Positions 44,520-53,830 are shown, numbered from the stretch's first letter. The stretch is 64,000 nucleotides of DNA from Tengunoibacter tsumagoiensis (GCF_003967535.1 NZ_BIFR01000001.1:1293493-1357492); one strand, 5' to 3'. Notes: generated by a model not told the origin, from the letters alone. Made by a program: numbers and translations.

Positions 44520-46307
44520 TTAAAGCGGATACCCCTGTTTTTCAACGACCAGTTGGGCAATTTCGCGCTGGAGAGCGACACCATTGAGCAGATAATCACC
44601 AACATAGCTGCGTGTACGGCTGAGCACTTTTTCCACCCGCTCAGGGTCAGTGTAGGCAATGATCATCTGGTCCAGATTGCTTCGTATACGGGTAAAAGCG
44701 AGCCAGCTAGCGAGCTGTGCCAGTTTGATATGTATAGCACTATTCTCAACGCCACTTCGTACAGCTTTAATGGCTCGTGCCAGAGCGCTATCAATAGCAT
44801 AGAGATCGATGAGCAGATTGGCCTGATATTCAATAAATTCCTGCTCGTTTTCCAGTGCCTGCATATGTTTCAGTGCAATCTGCATTGAGGCATAGATAGT
44901 AGCCTCCTTGGCACGCTCTAATACAGCAACGGCGCTGCGCAGTTCTTCAGGAATGTTTTCATCTACCAGATCACTTGTTGGCTCGCCAGATTTTAATCTG
45001 GCCTCAATTGCCGGATACTTTGTCATCAATTCGACTTTTCCAGCCAGAGCTCGTTTGAAGAGCGTGCCTGTTGCAACCATGCGGTTAATCTCATTCGTTC
45101 CTTCAAAGATGCGCTGAATGCGAGCGTCGCGATAGGCTTTTTCGATGGGATACTCTTGCATAAAGCCATACCCACCAAAGATCTGAACGCCTTCATCGAC
45201 GACCTGGGCCAGGACTTCGCTGCCATGAACCTTGGCTAAAGAGGCCTCGATAGCATACTCCTCGATGGACTTAAAGACGGCTTCGGTATTGGCTCCTGCA
45301 CTTTTCTGGGCCTGAGCGATATTGCCAGCAGTGCGGAAGACCTCACTTTCAGCAGCATAGGTCTCGGCGGCCATCCGGGCAAGTTTCTTTTTGATCATGC
45401 CAAATTCGTGAAGGAACTTGCCAAAGGCCTTGCGCTCAGTCGTGTAGGTTGCGGCCAGACCCAGAGCTGAGCGAGCGCCTCCCACTGAGCCTGCTCCCAG
45501 CTTCAAGCGGCCAATATTGAGGATATTAAAAGCAATCTTGTAGCCTTTGTTCAGCTCGCCCAGGAGATTAGCGACGGGAACCTTCACATCTTCAAAGTAG
45601 ACCTGGCGGGTAGAGGAGCCTTTAATACCCATCTTATGCTCTTCTGGGCCCGTTGAGACGCCCTCCCAGGTTGCTTCTACGATAAAGGCAGAAGGGCGTT
45701 CGTTGCCAATTCGTGCAAAGACAATGAATAGATCGGCAAAGCCTGCATTGGAGATCCATTGCTTGGTGCCGTTAATGATATAGTGCTGTCCATCCTCGGA
45801 AAGCTCTGCTCGTGTCGTAATTCCCATGGCATCGGAGCCCACTCCTGGCTCTGTGAGCGCGTAGGCAGAGATCCATTCACCTGTGGCGAGCCTGGGTAGA
45901 TAGCTCTGTTTCTGTTCTTCTGTGCCATAGTACACAATAGGCAAGGTTCCGATAGTTGTATGGGCCCCAAAGGCTACGCTAAACGAAGCTTCCCGTAGTT
46001 CAGATGCCACCAGGGCGCTGGTTAAGAGCCCCAGTTCAGCGCCGCCATACTGCTCGGGAACATCAATCATGAGGAGACCTTGCTCACCCGCCTGTTTTAG
46101 CAATCCAGATAGAACACCGGGCTCCTGTCGATCAATGGCCTCAGCCCTGGGCAAGACCTCTCGTGTGACAAAGGTTGCGCTGGACTCCTGAATCCAGCGT
46201 TGCTCTTCATCCCGTTCCTCCAATGTGAATATCTTTGCTGCGTTCTCGCCAACGGACGTGGTGAGAAATGCAGTGCCTTTTTCGGTTGGTTCGATCGTCG
46301 TTGCCAT
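44520..46307 (-). CDS. fadE: Acyl-CoA dehydrogenase
   Basis: 595 residues, matching Bacillus FadE (about 594) rather than the short 380-residue enzymes. It oxidises acyl-CoA to trans-2-enoyl-CoA with FAD. YALTEPGVGSDAMG near 150 and QWISNAGFADLF near 185 form the FAD/substrate region. GGYGFMQEYPIEKAYRDARIQRIFEGTNEI near 370-400 is the C-terminal signature, and the catalytic Glu is in FEGTNEI. AAGGAGAAAG precedes the ATG. A hairpin (46340-46378) lies between it and fadD. Confidence 0.95.
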   Translation of the reverse strand: MATTIEPTEKGTAFLTTSVGENAAKIFTLEERDEEQRWIQESSATFVTREVLPRAEAIDRQEPGVLSGLLKQAGEQGLLMIDVPEQYGGAELGLLTSALVASELREASFSVAFGAHTTIGTLPIVYYGTEEQKQSYLPRLATGEWISAYALTEPGVGSDAMGITTRAELSEDGQHYIINGTKQWISNAGFADLFIVFARIGNERPSAFIVEATWEGVSTGPEEHKMGIKGSSTRQVYFEDVKVPVANLLGELNKGYKIAFNILNIGRLKLGAGSVGGARSALGLAATYTTERKAFGKFLHEFGMIKKKLARMAAETYAAESEVFRTAGNIAQAQKSAGANTEAVFKSIEEYAIEASLAKVHGSEVLAQVVDEGVQIFGGYGFMQEYPIEKAYRDARIQRIFEGTNEINRMVATGTLFKRALAGKVELMTKYPAIEARLKSGEPTSDLVDENIPEELRSAVAVLERAKEATIYASMQIALKHMQALENEQEFIEYQANLLIDLYAIDSALARAIKAVRSGVENSAIHIKLAQLASWLAFTRIRSNLDQMIIAYTDPERVEKVLSRTRSYVGDYLLNGVALQREIAQLVVEKQGYPL

Positions 46308-46339
46308 AACTTTGCTTTCTCCTTAAGTACTCTCTAAGT

Positions 46340-46378
46340 ACTCTCTCTAGCTATTTGTGTGAGAGCTAGAGAGAGAGT
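46340..46378 (-). other. Intercistronic hairpin between fadD and fadE
   Basis: ACTCTCTCTAGCT (46340-46352) pairs with AGCTAGAGAGAG (46364 onward), with one 2-base extension. It lies 33 bases before the fadE start, so it may attenuate or process the transcript. Confidence 0.5.
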
Positions 46379-46444
46379 AGTGCCCATCCACCGTCATTGG
46401 AGCGATAGACAGAAGCAATGAATGTAGCATACTTTGAACAATAG

Positions 46445-48220
46445 TTAGATATTCTGGATACGTAATTCGCGTCGAAGGACCTTGCCAACAGTCGAACGTG
46501 GCAATTTGGGAAGGAAGTGCAGGACTTTGGGGACCTTATAGGCAGCCATATTCTGTTTACAATAGGTAATGAGCTCCTGTTTGATCTCCTCACCAGCAGT
46601 ATACTCTGGTTTGAGTACGACAAAAGCCGCTACGGTCTCGCCCCGGTAGGCATCAGGAACCCCAACGACAGCTATATCCTGAACGGCTGGATGGTGGAAC
46701 AGAACGTCCTCAACCTCGCGTGGATAGACATTAAAGCCGCTGGCGATAATCATATCTTTGACGCGTTCTACAATGTAGAAGTAGCCATCTTCGTCTACAC
46801 GAGCGATATCGCCAGTGCGCATCCAGCCATCCTGGAAGATTGCCTGTGTTTCTTGCTCCCGCTCCCAATAGCCCAGCATGATATTGGGCCCCTTAACGAC
46901 CAGCTCACCCAATTCGCCGACAGGTTGTTCTTCGCCTGTCTCGCGATTGAGCACTTTCGCTTCAATGTTGGGGAGAGGAAGACCAATACTGCCAGGTCGG
47001 TTCTCATCGGAGAGAGGATTACAATGAGTGACGGGCGATGCTTCGCTGAGGCCATAGCCCTCCACTAATTTCCCATGGGTGACCCCTTCAAAGTCCTGCT
47101 GGACTTTACTTGGGAGAGGCGAGGCCCCACTGATGCAATATTTAATTGAGCCCAGGTATTCAGGATGATGGGCTGCTTCACGCAAGATTGCAACATAGAG
47201 CGTTGGAATACCTGGAAAGAGCGTCGGTTGATAATGATGAATGGCTGCTAGAGCCTCTTTGCCCTGAAAACGAGGTAAAAGAACCATTGCAGCCCCACCT
47301 AAGATAGAGAGATTCATCCCTACTGTTAAGCCATAGGCATGAAAGAATGGTGCAATACACAGAGCAATCTCCTGGCCAGGTCGTGCATGAGGCATCCAGT
47401 AGAAAGTTTGCATGGCATTTGCCAGCAGATTACGATGGGTTAGCATCGCACCTTTGGAGAGACCAGTAGTGCCTCCTGTATACTGAAGCACAGCCAGATC
47501 ATTGGTATCCTGTGGAACGGGAAGATGAAACAGCTCAACGCCGCCACGTGTACCAGATTTGAGCAAGGATTGCATCGTAGAAAGCGAAGGATCAGCATTG
47601 ATCTCTCTGGTTGTCAGAACCGGTTCCAGCTTTTTGGCATGAAGCTGGGTTAGTGGATAGAGTGTGCGTTGTAGAACCGGAAAAAAGTCGGTGACGCTGG
47701 TCACAATAACGTGTTTCAGGTGAGTCTGTGAGCGGATTGTGCGTACCACCGGATAGTACATATCAAGTAGTACCAGGACTTTGGCGCCGGAATCCGTAAG
47801 TTGGTGCTGCATCTCGCGCTCAGTATAGAGTGGATTGGTTGGCACTACCACAGCGCCAGCGCGTAACGCACCATAGAAAGCTATGCCAAATTGCGGAATA
47901 TTAGGCAAGGCAATCGCTACGCGATCGCCCTTCTGTATTCCCAGGCGTTGCAATGCAATCGCAAAGCGATTGGCGAGATGTGAGAATTGGGCATAGGAGA
48001 TCTGCGTCCCATAATAGATGAATGCTGGCCGATTGGGAAAACGGCGTGCAGCAGAGTCGAGCAACCAGGTTAGTGGACGATCAGGAATAAGCAGGTGTGC
48101 AGGAACCCCCTCTTGATAATGGCGAATCCATGGATAGGGAGGGCTAACAACTTCTGGTGTGGTTGCTTGAGACTCATCGATGTGCTGGTGATGTATGAGC
48201 GATTGTGATTGGTCTGACAT
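46445..48220 (-). CDS. fadD: Long-chain-fatty-acid-CoA ligase
   Basis: 591 residues. It activates fatty acids to acyl-CoA through an acyl-AMP intermediate. The AMP-binding P-loop is LQYTGGTTGLSKGAMLTH, near residue 210. VEGYGLSEASPVTHCNP near 340 and GWMRTGDIARVDEDGYFYIVERVKDMI near 460-486 are the adenylation motifs A5 and A7-A8. PRSTVGKVLRREL near the end holds the catalytic Lys. Start options run to 48295. The ATG at 48220 has AGAGGAGC about 11 bases upstream and fits the family N-terminus. It is the first gene of the cluster after the divergent regulator. Confidence 0.94.
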   Translation of the reverse strand: MSDQSQSLIHHQHIDESQATTPEVVSPPYPWIRHYQEGVPAHLLIPDRPLTWLLDSAARRFPNRPAFIYYGTQISYAQFSHLANRFAIALQRLGIQKGDRVAIALPNIPQFGIAFYGALRAGAVVVPTNPLYTEREMQHQLTDSGAKVLVLLDMYYPVVRTIRSQTHLKHVIVTSVTDFFPVLQRTLYPLTQLHAKKLEPVLTTREINADPSLSTMQSLLKSGTRGGVELFHLPVPQDTNDLAVLQYTGGTTGLSKGAMLTHRNLLANAMQTFYWMPHARPGQEIALCIAPFFHAYGLTVGMNLSILGGAAMVLLPRFQGKEALAAIHHYQPTLFPGIPTLYVAILREAAHHPEYLGSIKYCISGASPLPSKVQQDFEGVTHGKLVEGYGLSEASPVTHCNPLSDENRPGSIGLPLPNIEAKVLNRETGEEQPVGELGELVVKGPNIMLGYWEREQETQAIFQDGWMRTGDIARVDEDGYFYIVERVKDMIIASGFNVYPREVEDVLFHHPAVQDIAVVGVPDAYRGETVAAFVVLKPEYTAGEEIKQELITYCKQNMAAYKVPKVLHFLPKLPRSTVGKVLRRELRIQNI

Positions 48221-48412
48221 TCGGTAATAGCTCCTCTCCATAGGGGGCGTCCCTAACAGGAAACCTGACGACAACAACGTCGCCACTACAAGCAACTATA
48301 ACCACTGTTCTAAGTATATGCTCTCAAATAGAAGAAGAACATGTTGCCAGCTAACAACTTTTGCGTCATAATTGGAGTGTAGCTAACACAACGTTTGTAG
48401 AGGGGCTAGAGA
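48221..48412. promoter_or_regulatory. Divergent control region of fadD operon and MmyB-like regulator
   Basis: AGCTAACA occurs at 48349-48356 and 48381-48388 in the same orientation, 32 bp apart (three helical turns). The first copy is embedded in GTTG-N8-CAAC. These may be binding sites of the regulator at 48413. Promoter hexamers are not clear. Confidence 0.45.
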
Positions 48413-49210
48413 ATGCCAGATATATCAACGGATTTTGCACAACTTGTGAGCCAGTTGCGCCAGAAGCGAGGGCTCTCCCAGGGCCAGCTTGCTCATGCGA
48501 CGCGGCTTTCGCGCACATACGTCTATCATCTAGAGACAGGTCAGCGTACGAATCCTTCTTTACATGTGGTACAGAATATTGTACGTGCGTTGGACCTTCC
48601 AGGCGAAGAGCGCCAGCAATTATATGAGGCCTATAGTGCTCTGACAGGCCAGATGGTTGATTATGAACTGGTTGAGGGGACGCTCTTAGATATGGGAGAG
48701 TTAGCAAGTTTGCTTGTGAGTAATACATCCTACCCAGCGCACTCGCTCGATAAACTATGGTATTTGCACTCGTGGAACGAGGCTTCGATCAGTTTATTTG
48801 AAGTAAAGGAAGCTATCGATAAGGGAGAGCGGCTGCATTTGCTTGAACTGGTCTTTGACCCGCAGTTGCGTCGGCGTTTTCACGGCTGGGAGAACCTTGC
48901 TCGCAGATTGGTGAGTGATTTCCAGTACAATACGCGTACAATGACCCATCTACCAGAGTTTAAAATATTGTGGCGGAGTCTGCGTGAACTGCCTGAATTT
49001 CGGCGCATCTCCTCTACTGTTTATCCGCGTGGAAAGCCAGAGCCATCATTTGTCTTTCAAGTGCAGAATAGTCATCTGGGCCGTTTGACTTTACGCACCG
49101 CTACGACCGTTTTCACCGGACTATCGAGCTATTCAATGGTTACTTATGTGCCTGGAGATCAGCAGACCCTGGCAATTTATCGGCAACATGGTTGGCAACC
49201 AAACGGTTAG
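48413..49210 (+). CDS. XRE regulator with MmyB-like ligand-binding domain
   Basis: 265 residues. Residues 8-65 are a Cro/C1 helix-turn-helix (LRQKRGLSQGQLAHATRLSRTYVYHLETGQRTNPS). Residues about 90-260 are an MmyB-like PAS-type domain (PAHSLDKLWYLHSWNEAS..., LRELPEFRRISSTVYPRGKPEPSFVFQVQ...LGRLTLRTATTVF). A Chloroflexus member of this family was crystallised with a bound fatty acid (from memory of the literature). It is divergent from the whole beta-oxidation cluster, so a fatty-acid or acyl-CoA-sensing regulator of fadDEAN is the best reading. AGAGGGG precedes the ATG. Confidence 0.85.
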   Translation: MPDISTDFAQLVSQLRQKRGLSQGQLAHATRLSRTYVYHLETGQRTNPSLHVVQNIVRALDLPGEERQQLYEAYSALTGQMVDYELVEGTLLDMGELASLLVSNTSYPAHSLDKLWYLHSWNEASISLFEVKEAIDKGERLHLLELVFDPQLRRRFHGWENLARRLVSDFQYNTRTMTHLPEFKILWRSLRELPEFRRISSTVYPRGKPEPSFVFQVQNSHLGRLTLRTATTVFTGLSSYSMVTYVPGDQQTLAIYRQHGWQPNG

Positions 49211-49216
49211 AATCAA

Positions 49217-49240
49217 GCAGCCGTTTATGATGACGGCTGC
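49217..49240. terminator. Short hairpin between convergent regulators
   Basis: GCAGCCGT (49217-49224) pairs with ACGGCTGC (49233-49240). It overlaps the last codons of the PadR gene. Confidence 0.55.
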
Positions 49241-49866
49241 GTCGCTTCAGGTTCAGGATGTTCAGTCTGGAGGCGCTCTTCCAGGCGTGCAATGGCACGT
49301 CTGGTTACCTCAAGGCCAGCGCTTAATTCTGCCTCTTTAAATTCCCGTACCAGCATTTGATATTCCAGCAGGCGCGGACGGCGCGTCTGACGATTTGCAT
49401 ATTCTTGTCGAGCCCATTCCATATGAGCCAGTTGTTTTTCAAGACTTTCGCGGTGGGCATAGAGATGCTCTAAGGCTGTCTGGTCAGAAGTGACGCCACA
49501 AAAGAAGAGCTTGGTAAGAAATTCGTCTTTCGTAAAGCGCTCAGGAACCCCCTCTTGTAGCCAGTGTTCGAGTTCGGCCTGACCCGTTTCAGTAAGCTGA
49601 TAGACCTTGCGGTTTGGTCGGGTCGTCTGAACGATGATTTCGGCATCGACAAGGCCAGCCTTATTTAGATTTTTGAGGGTCGTATAGATCTGGCTGTTTC
49701 CAGCATTCCAATAACTAGCGATTGCGCGATCAAAAGTCTGTTTAATATCATAGCCACTCATGGGGCGCGTCCACAAGAGGCCTAAAATAAGATAGCGTAG
49801 CGTATTGCGTGAGGCAAGTTCTGCGCTATCATCACTGTCTGTAAGTGGTTCAATATGTTTCTGCAT
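49225..49866 (-). CDS. PadR-family transcriptional regulator
   Basis: 213 residues. The winged helix lies at about 22-95: LRYLILGLLWTRPMSGYDIKQTFDRAIASYWNAGNSQIYTTLKNLNKAGLV, then TRPNRKVYQLTETGQAEL as the wing. The C-terminal helices (about 110-200, HLYAHRESLEKQLAHMEWARQEY) are the Vir-type alpha domain used for dimerisation. PadR proteins repress stress or efflux genes in response to phenolics and drugs. The target here is unknown. It is convergent with the MmyB-like gene. Confidence 0.9.
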   Translation of the reverse strand: MQKHIEPLTDSDDSAELASRNTLRYLILGLLWTRPMSGYDIKQTFDRAIASYWNAGNSQIYTTLKNLNKAGLVDAEIIVQTTRPNRKVYQLTETGQAELEHWLQEGVPERFTKDEFLTKLFFCGVTSDQTALEHLYAHRESLEKQLAHMEWARQEYANRQTRRPRLLEYQMLVREFKEAELSAGLEVTRRAIARLEERLQTEHPEPEATQPSS

Positions 49867-50010
49867 AGGCTCATTTCTCTCATATGGATGACCCTGGATA
49901 GTTGCCTATCATTATATCATCCTCTGCAATGCTCATAAGCTTGCCAGAACATTGAGGATAGGAGAGAAATGAGCCTTCCATGAGAAGTATAAACAGGGCT
50001 GACAGACGGT

Positions 50011-50772
50011 TTAATGTGCCTCAACGTCGTGGGCTCCATAATGGCGAAGGAGCGCAATAATTTCTTCCTGCCGATCGCTTGTATGGACGGTAAGAAGGGT
50101 TCGACCTTTTTTTACCTCGTGCTCATAGTATTGTGCCTTTGCCTTAGGGACGCCCATATTGGTAAATGCCCCCAGAAAGCCCCCTGCAACACTGCCGATT
50201 GCTCCTCCACCCAATGCCCCTACCAGAATGCCGCCTGCGATAGCTGGCCCAACGCCTGGAATAAGGAGGGCAGCAGCGGCTCCGATTACCCCTCCAACCA
50301 CACCACCAGTAATGACGCTGGCGGTTTCAGAGCTATCTTTCATGCTTGTCGGAGGCGCTTTTTTCTGCGGTGGCATAACTATGGGCGCTTCATCGTCTGG
50401 AGGTAGTGGTTGACGCATAGCATCATCAGGATGAACCATCTCTTCTTGAGCAGGTGAACCGGGATAAGGGAGATTATCCAGTGCTTCTTCTGTCACTGGA
50501 AGAGCCGTTCGTAGTAGTGTGGCTGCATCTGTCGGTCCCGTAATGGGCACCAGGAGCATATCAGCAGCTCCCAGGAGCCCGCCTAAGATCCCTCTTCGAA
50601 TGGGCCCATACTGTGAAATTACTTCATTATCCTGTTGGGCGTTATGATCAAGCGCTGCAAAGCCAAGCTGTTCTTCGTGAAAGCCAGCTTTAATCAGGGC
50701 ATCAATGGCTCTCACGACCGCTTTGCGATCCTCAAACACTCCGATTACGACTGCTTGTTCTGGTGTTGTCAT
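50011..50772 (-). CDS. YflT/general-stress-type protein with glycine-zipper region
   Basis: 253 residues. Residues 5-60 (AVVIGVFEDRKAVVRAIDALIKAGFHEEQLGFAALD) are the YflT-like fold of heat-inducible stress proteins. Residues about 150-205 are Gly/Ala-rich (GGVVGGVIGAAAALLIPGVGPAIAGGILVGALGGG), a glycine-zipper type membrane segment. The C-terminal part (KAKAQYYEHEVKKGRTLLTVHTSDRQEEIIALLRHYGAHD) repeats an alpha/beta motif often seen after such zippers. It is probably membrane-associated. The function is unknown. Confidence 0.78.
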   Translation of the reverse strand: MTTPEQAVVIGVFEDRKAVVRAIDALIKAGFHEEQLGFAALDHNAQQDNEVISQYGPIRRGILGGLLGAADMLLVPITGPTDAATLLRTALPVTEEALDNLPYPGSPAQEEMVHPDDAMRQPLPPDDEAPIVMPPQKKAPPTSMKDSSETASVITGGVVGGVIGAAAALLIPGVGPAIAGGILVGALGGGAIGSVAGGFLGAFTNMGVPKAKAQYYEHEVKKGRTLLTVHTSDRQEEIIALLRHYGAHDVEAH

Positions 50773-50841
50773 CGTCAGCTATTCCCTTTGTGCTTCTTTT
50801 TTTTTATGTTCCCTATAGTAGTATACGTATAGGGAAAGGAA

Positions 50842-51084
50842 TTAGCGACCGAATTGGCGTATACGCTCGGGTCGGCGTATCAGCAGGTAGATAAATGCCC
50901 CGATAAGGTGCGTGAAGATGATGATGAGCAGCCAGACAATCTTATCATTTGAATTGCTTGACTCATTGGTAACACAATCTACCATCGCCCAGATCCAGAA
51001 AACAGTTCCGCCGATAACAATGAGAAAAAAGACGCATGCAAACAAAAGGGGGGTAAAGTGAATACCAATACCAATAGTTGACAT
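50842..51084 (-). CDS. PLDc_N-type small membrane protein
   Basis: 80 residues. Two transmembrane helices: FTPLLFACVFFLIVIGGTVFWIWAMVDC (about 10-37) and KIVWLLIIIFTHLIGAFIYLLI (about 48-70). W.WAMVDC...NDKIVWLL...H.IGAFIY is the PLDc_N (phospholipase D N-terminal) pattern, common as a stand-alone protein in Gram-positives. AAGGAGAGG lies before the ATG at 51084. The longer frame has no ribosome site. Confidence 0.85.
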   Translation of the reverse strand: MSTIGIGIHFTPLLFACVFFLIVIGGTVFWIWAMVDCVTNESSNSNDKIVWLLIIIFTHLIGAFIYLLIRRPERIRQFGR

Positions 51085-51526
51085 AAGTATCCTCTCCTTA
51101 GTTGAAATGAATGAGTTGATAAGATTCAACCTCTTCTATTAATGACGTAGTCCCCCCCATTTTTTTCAATGTACCTGAATTTATAGAGCGAGTAAGAAAG
51201 AGAGAGTGAGTGGTGTTTCCACCACAAGTCCTGAATATTTGCTCGTTTTGACACAAAATGATATCATAAGAGCAAAATAATCCCTTTTTAATGGAGATTT
51301 TGTATATCAGGGTGGACAAAGCCTGGGTGAGCTTGATTTACTCATCGGTACTAACGTTCTCGTCCGTAGAATTGTTATAGATGGTAGCTGTATCATCGCA
51401 TGTCCATCAGGGTTCTAGATACTGTCTGATAAGTTATAAGAAAGCAGGGTAACGACAACGAGCACTTTTCATTTCCTGACCTGGTTCCCTCCAGGGTGCT
51501 ATGGTGGGCTCGCCTGCTGTCTGTTG
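51085..51526. other. Intergenic region with a possible leader peptide
   Basis: ATG at 51501 opens an 8-codon frame that ends in TGA at 51525-51527, overlapping the ATG at 51527 as TGATG. AGGG precedes it by a few bases. Otherwise AT-rich without a gene. Confidence 0.35.
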
Positions 51527-52756
51527 ATGATGGTGGCGAATACCTGCTATGCCTTTTTACGCCGTCGAGGAACGACGCGTAATCTCGTGCTGACACTTGT
51601 GGTCTGTCTTCTCTCGGCGGTGTTAATGCTGCCTGCTATTATCTGGTATTCATTTCGTTTTCTCCCCAAACAGCATGTCCTTTTAATTGGAGAACAGATC
51701 GCGGTCTTTGGTTATATTCTTTTGTGTGGTTGGCTGCTGCCAATTGCGGCAACACTTTTCTTTATGCTTATGGCGCGGCCACGCAGCAAAGGGTCAGGCC
51801 CGATTAGCCTGGGGCATGTCTCCCATTATCAGCCTGGAGTGCAGCCGCCATTTGTGTTTAATAATGAGACCCCCTGGGGATGGCTTGAGTATAAAAGCGG
51901 CAATTTTCAGGGTCAGCGTCTGGCATTGAAACGCAAAGTCGCCACGATGGGGCGGGATGAGGAGTGCGATATCTGGCTAGACGATGACATGGCCTCGCGC
52001 TTCCACGCCGAACTGATCTGGGAAGAAGGGACGGTCTCACTGATCGATTGTAATAGCTTAAATGGCGTTCTGTTGAATGGCAAACGGGTACATGAGCGCT
52101 CTCTAGTCAACACAAATGATTCTATTCAGATTGGAGCGTATCATTTTCAGTTTCTGCTGGCCGAACCAAAGGAAGAGCTTTCTGAGCAGTATGATCCGCT
52201 TCTGAAACATACCTGGCGCTCAACGCTGGACTTGCAAAGCAATGTTTTGCCAGCAGCCAGACCTTTAAGCGCTCCCATTGCGTCCCAGCATAGTGGGCCC
52301 ATCACGCCTGCCTGGGACTATGCCACTATCCAACCACAGCAACAGGTTCCATACTGTGGGAAAATCTTCTTGTATGATGGAGAGCTTGCCGGTCGCAGTT
52401 TCCCCTTACAGGGACCATTTATGACCGTTGGCAGTGCTCCTGAATGCGACCTTATGCTGCAAGATCAGGCAGTTGCGCGACAGCATCTGCAATTTTTGCG
52501 TCGCGAAGGTGGAGATGTCGTAGAAGATCTGTCAGGAAACGGGCGTATATTCGTTAATGAGCAGCCTTTAGTTGGAGCGCGCTGGCTTAAGACGGGTGAT
52601 GTCATACAATTGGGCCCCTATCATTTGCGCTATACGTATGAGCCAATTGCATCTATCACACCATTGCCCGGTCTATCAACCTCTCAGCGTCTCCCCACAA
52701 CCAGCGGTCCAATGTTGCTCAGACTGCCCAGTCGACAAAAAGAGAATCACTCTTAG
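51527..52756 (+). CDS. Membrane protein with two FHA domains
   Basis: About 409 residues. Two transmembrane helices, at about 18-43 (LVLTLVVCLLSAVLMLPAIIWYSF) and 52-82 (LLIGEQIAVFGYILLCGWLLPIAATLFFM), precede FHA domain 1 at about 120-215 (ATMGRDEECDIWLDDDMASRFHAELIWEEG...NSLNGVLLNGKRV). FHA domain 2 lies at about 285-375 (MTVGSAPECDLMLQDQAVARQHLQFLRREGGD...GNGRIFVNEQP). The conserved GR and S..H are kept in domain 1. Domain 2 has GS in place of GR and AR.H, so its phosphothreonine binding may be weaker. The start is uncertain. ATG at 51527, 51530 or GTG are possible, and none has a strong ribosome site. Confidence 0.85.
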   Translation: MMVANTCYAFLRRRGTTRNLVLTLVVCLLSAVLMLPAIIWYSFRFLPKQHVLLIGEQIAVFGYILLCGWLLPIAATLFFMLMARPRSKGSGPISLGHVSHYQPGVQPPFVFNNETPWGWLEYKSGNFQGQRLALKRKVATMGRDEECDIWLDDDMASRFHAELIWEEGTVSLIDCNSLNGVLLNGKRVHERSLVNTNDSIQIGAYHFQFLLAEPKEELSEQYDPLLKHTWRSTLDLQSNVLPAARPLSAPIASQHSGPITPAWDYATIQPQQQVPYCGKIFLYDGELAGRSFPLQGPFMTVGSAPECDLMLQDQAVARQHLQFLRREGGDVVEDLSGNGRIFVNEQPLVGARWLKTGDVIQLGPYHLRYTYEPIASITPLPGLSTSQRLPTTSGPMLLRLPSRQKENHS

Positions 52757-52769
52757 GGAATCACTCTTA

Positions 52770-52836
52770 AAGAACAGAGGTCTGATCGCGCCACCTTCGT
52801 GAAGATAGTCTGATCAGACCTTGAAGTTCTGTTCTT
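52770..52836. terminator. Long bidirectional stem-loop
   Basis: AAGAACAGA plus GGTCTGATC (52770-52787) pairs with GATCAGACC (52812-52820) and TCTGTTCTT (52828-52836), with a 7-nt bulge. It overlaps the end of the convergent MBL gene at 52835. Confidence 0.7.
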
Positions 52837-53599
52837 ACCACTCCACCTTCACCGTTGTAAGAGGTGATTGCGCAATAATCGCTCTTCCATGTCCAGGATA
52901 AAGATAGTGAATTGGGAGATGGCGGAGCGTCTGAAGTGTCTCATGTAATTGTCGCCGATTGGTTCCTCCATGGAGAAGAGGAGCTCCTCCCTCAATGGTA
53001 ATGACCGTATCCCCACAAAGTAATTCACGGCTAAATGGATTATAGAGACAGAGGCTATCAGGCGTGTGCCCAGGGCTGGCGATAACGCGCCAGTCGGGAT
53101 GGCCAGGTAACCCCATAACATCTTCCAACCAGAGCCCAACCATTTTCACGCGTTGTGCATAATCTGGTCGAAAGAGATCGAGGTGATGCATAGTGCCTCC
53201 AAAGAGATGCTCAGTGATATGTGCCATGCCAGGTAAAAGCGCTGTATCCGCATACTTTCCTCGCTCGGCTAGCTGACGAACAATGGCTGAAGCGGCCACA
53301 GGAGCAGAGCAAAACGTTTGGAGATACGCCACACCAGCTGTATGGTCGGAGTGTAGATGCGTCAGAACAATGAGATCGATATCACTCACAGGTCGATGGA
53401 GAAAATGGAGAAGATAATCTTGCAACATCCGCACATTGCGTTCGGAACCTGGATCAACAACAATGAGCCTCTCATCCTCAATAAGATACGTATTATCCAT
53501 TGAGAAGCGATCGGTAATCGTATGAACGCTGCGCGGCGAGTGGCGGGGTGAGGCCGCCTGCTGCTTCTGCGGTGATTGGTTTGATGGCGTACTATTCAA
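52835..53599 (-). CDS. Metallo-beta-lactamase-fold hydrolase
   Basis: 254 residues from a TTG start. The metal site HLHSDH (about 85-90) follows DLIVLT. SPGHTPDSLCL near 175 and LCGDTVI near 193 hold further ligands, and PGHGR near the end supplies the last His. This pattern is of the glyoxalase II/AHL lactonase-like branch. The upstream ATG at 53719 has no ribosome site, while GGAGG sits 6 bases before the TTG at 53597-53599. Promoter-like elements lie within the longer frame. The substrate is unknown. Confidence 0.85.
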   Translation of the reverse strand: MNSTPSNQSPQKQQAASPRHSPRSVHTITDRFSMDNTYLIEDERLIVVDPGSERNVRMLQDYLLHFLHRPVSDIDLIVLTHLHSDHTAGVAYLQTFCSAPVAASAIVRQLAERGKYADTALLPGMAHITEHLFGGTMHHLDLFRPDYAQRVKMVGLWLEDVMGLPGHPDWRVIASPGHTPDSLCLYNPFSRELLCGDTVITIEGGAPLLHGGTNRRQLHETLQTLRHLPIHYLYPGHGRAIIAQSPLTTVKVEW

Positions 53600-53830
53600 C
53601 TTCAACCTCCAGCAATCAGTACAGAGATGCTCTTTTATCCTAGCATTGAAGTCAAGCAAAGACTGCATTTTTGCTGCCCGATATGTTACAATAGAATCGT
53701 GGTAACAAAAAAGAGCCATAGTGTCTATTTTACATTGAAGCTAACCAATCTAGCGCAAAATGGGAATTTGAGCGAGTATAGTGCTTTGTAAGCGGAGCGA
53801 GAGTATTTTTGAAGAGGGGAAATTTCGCCC

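Noticed and set aside
53600-53719. N-terminal extension of the MBL hydrolase to ATG 53719
   Set aside because: No ribosome site there, while the TTG at 53599 has GGAGG at ideal distance.
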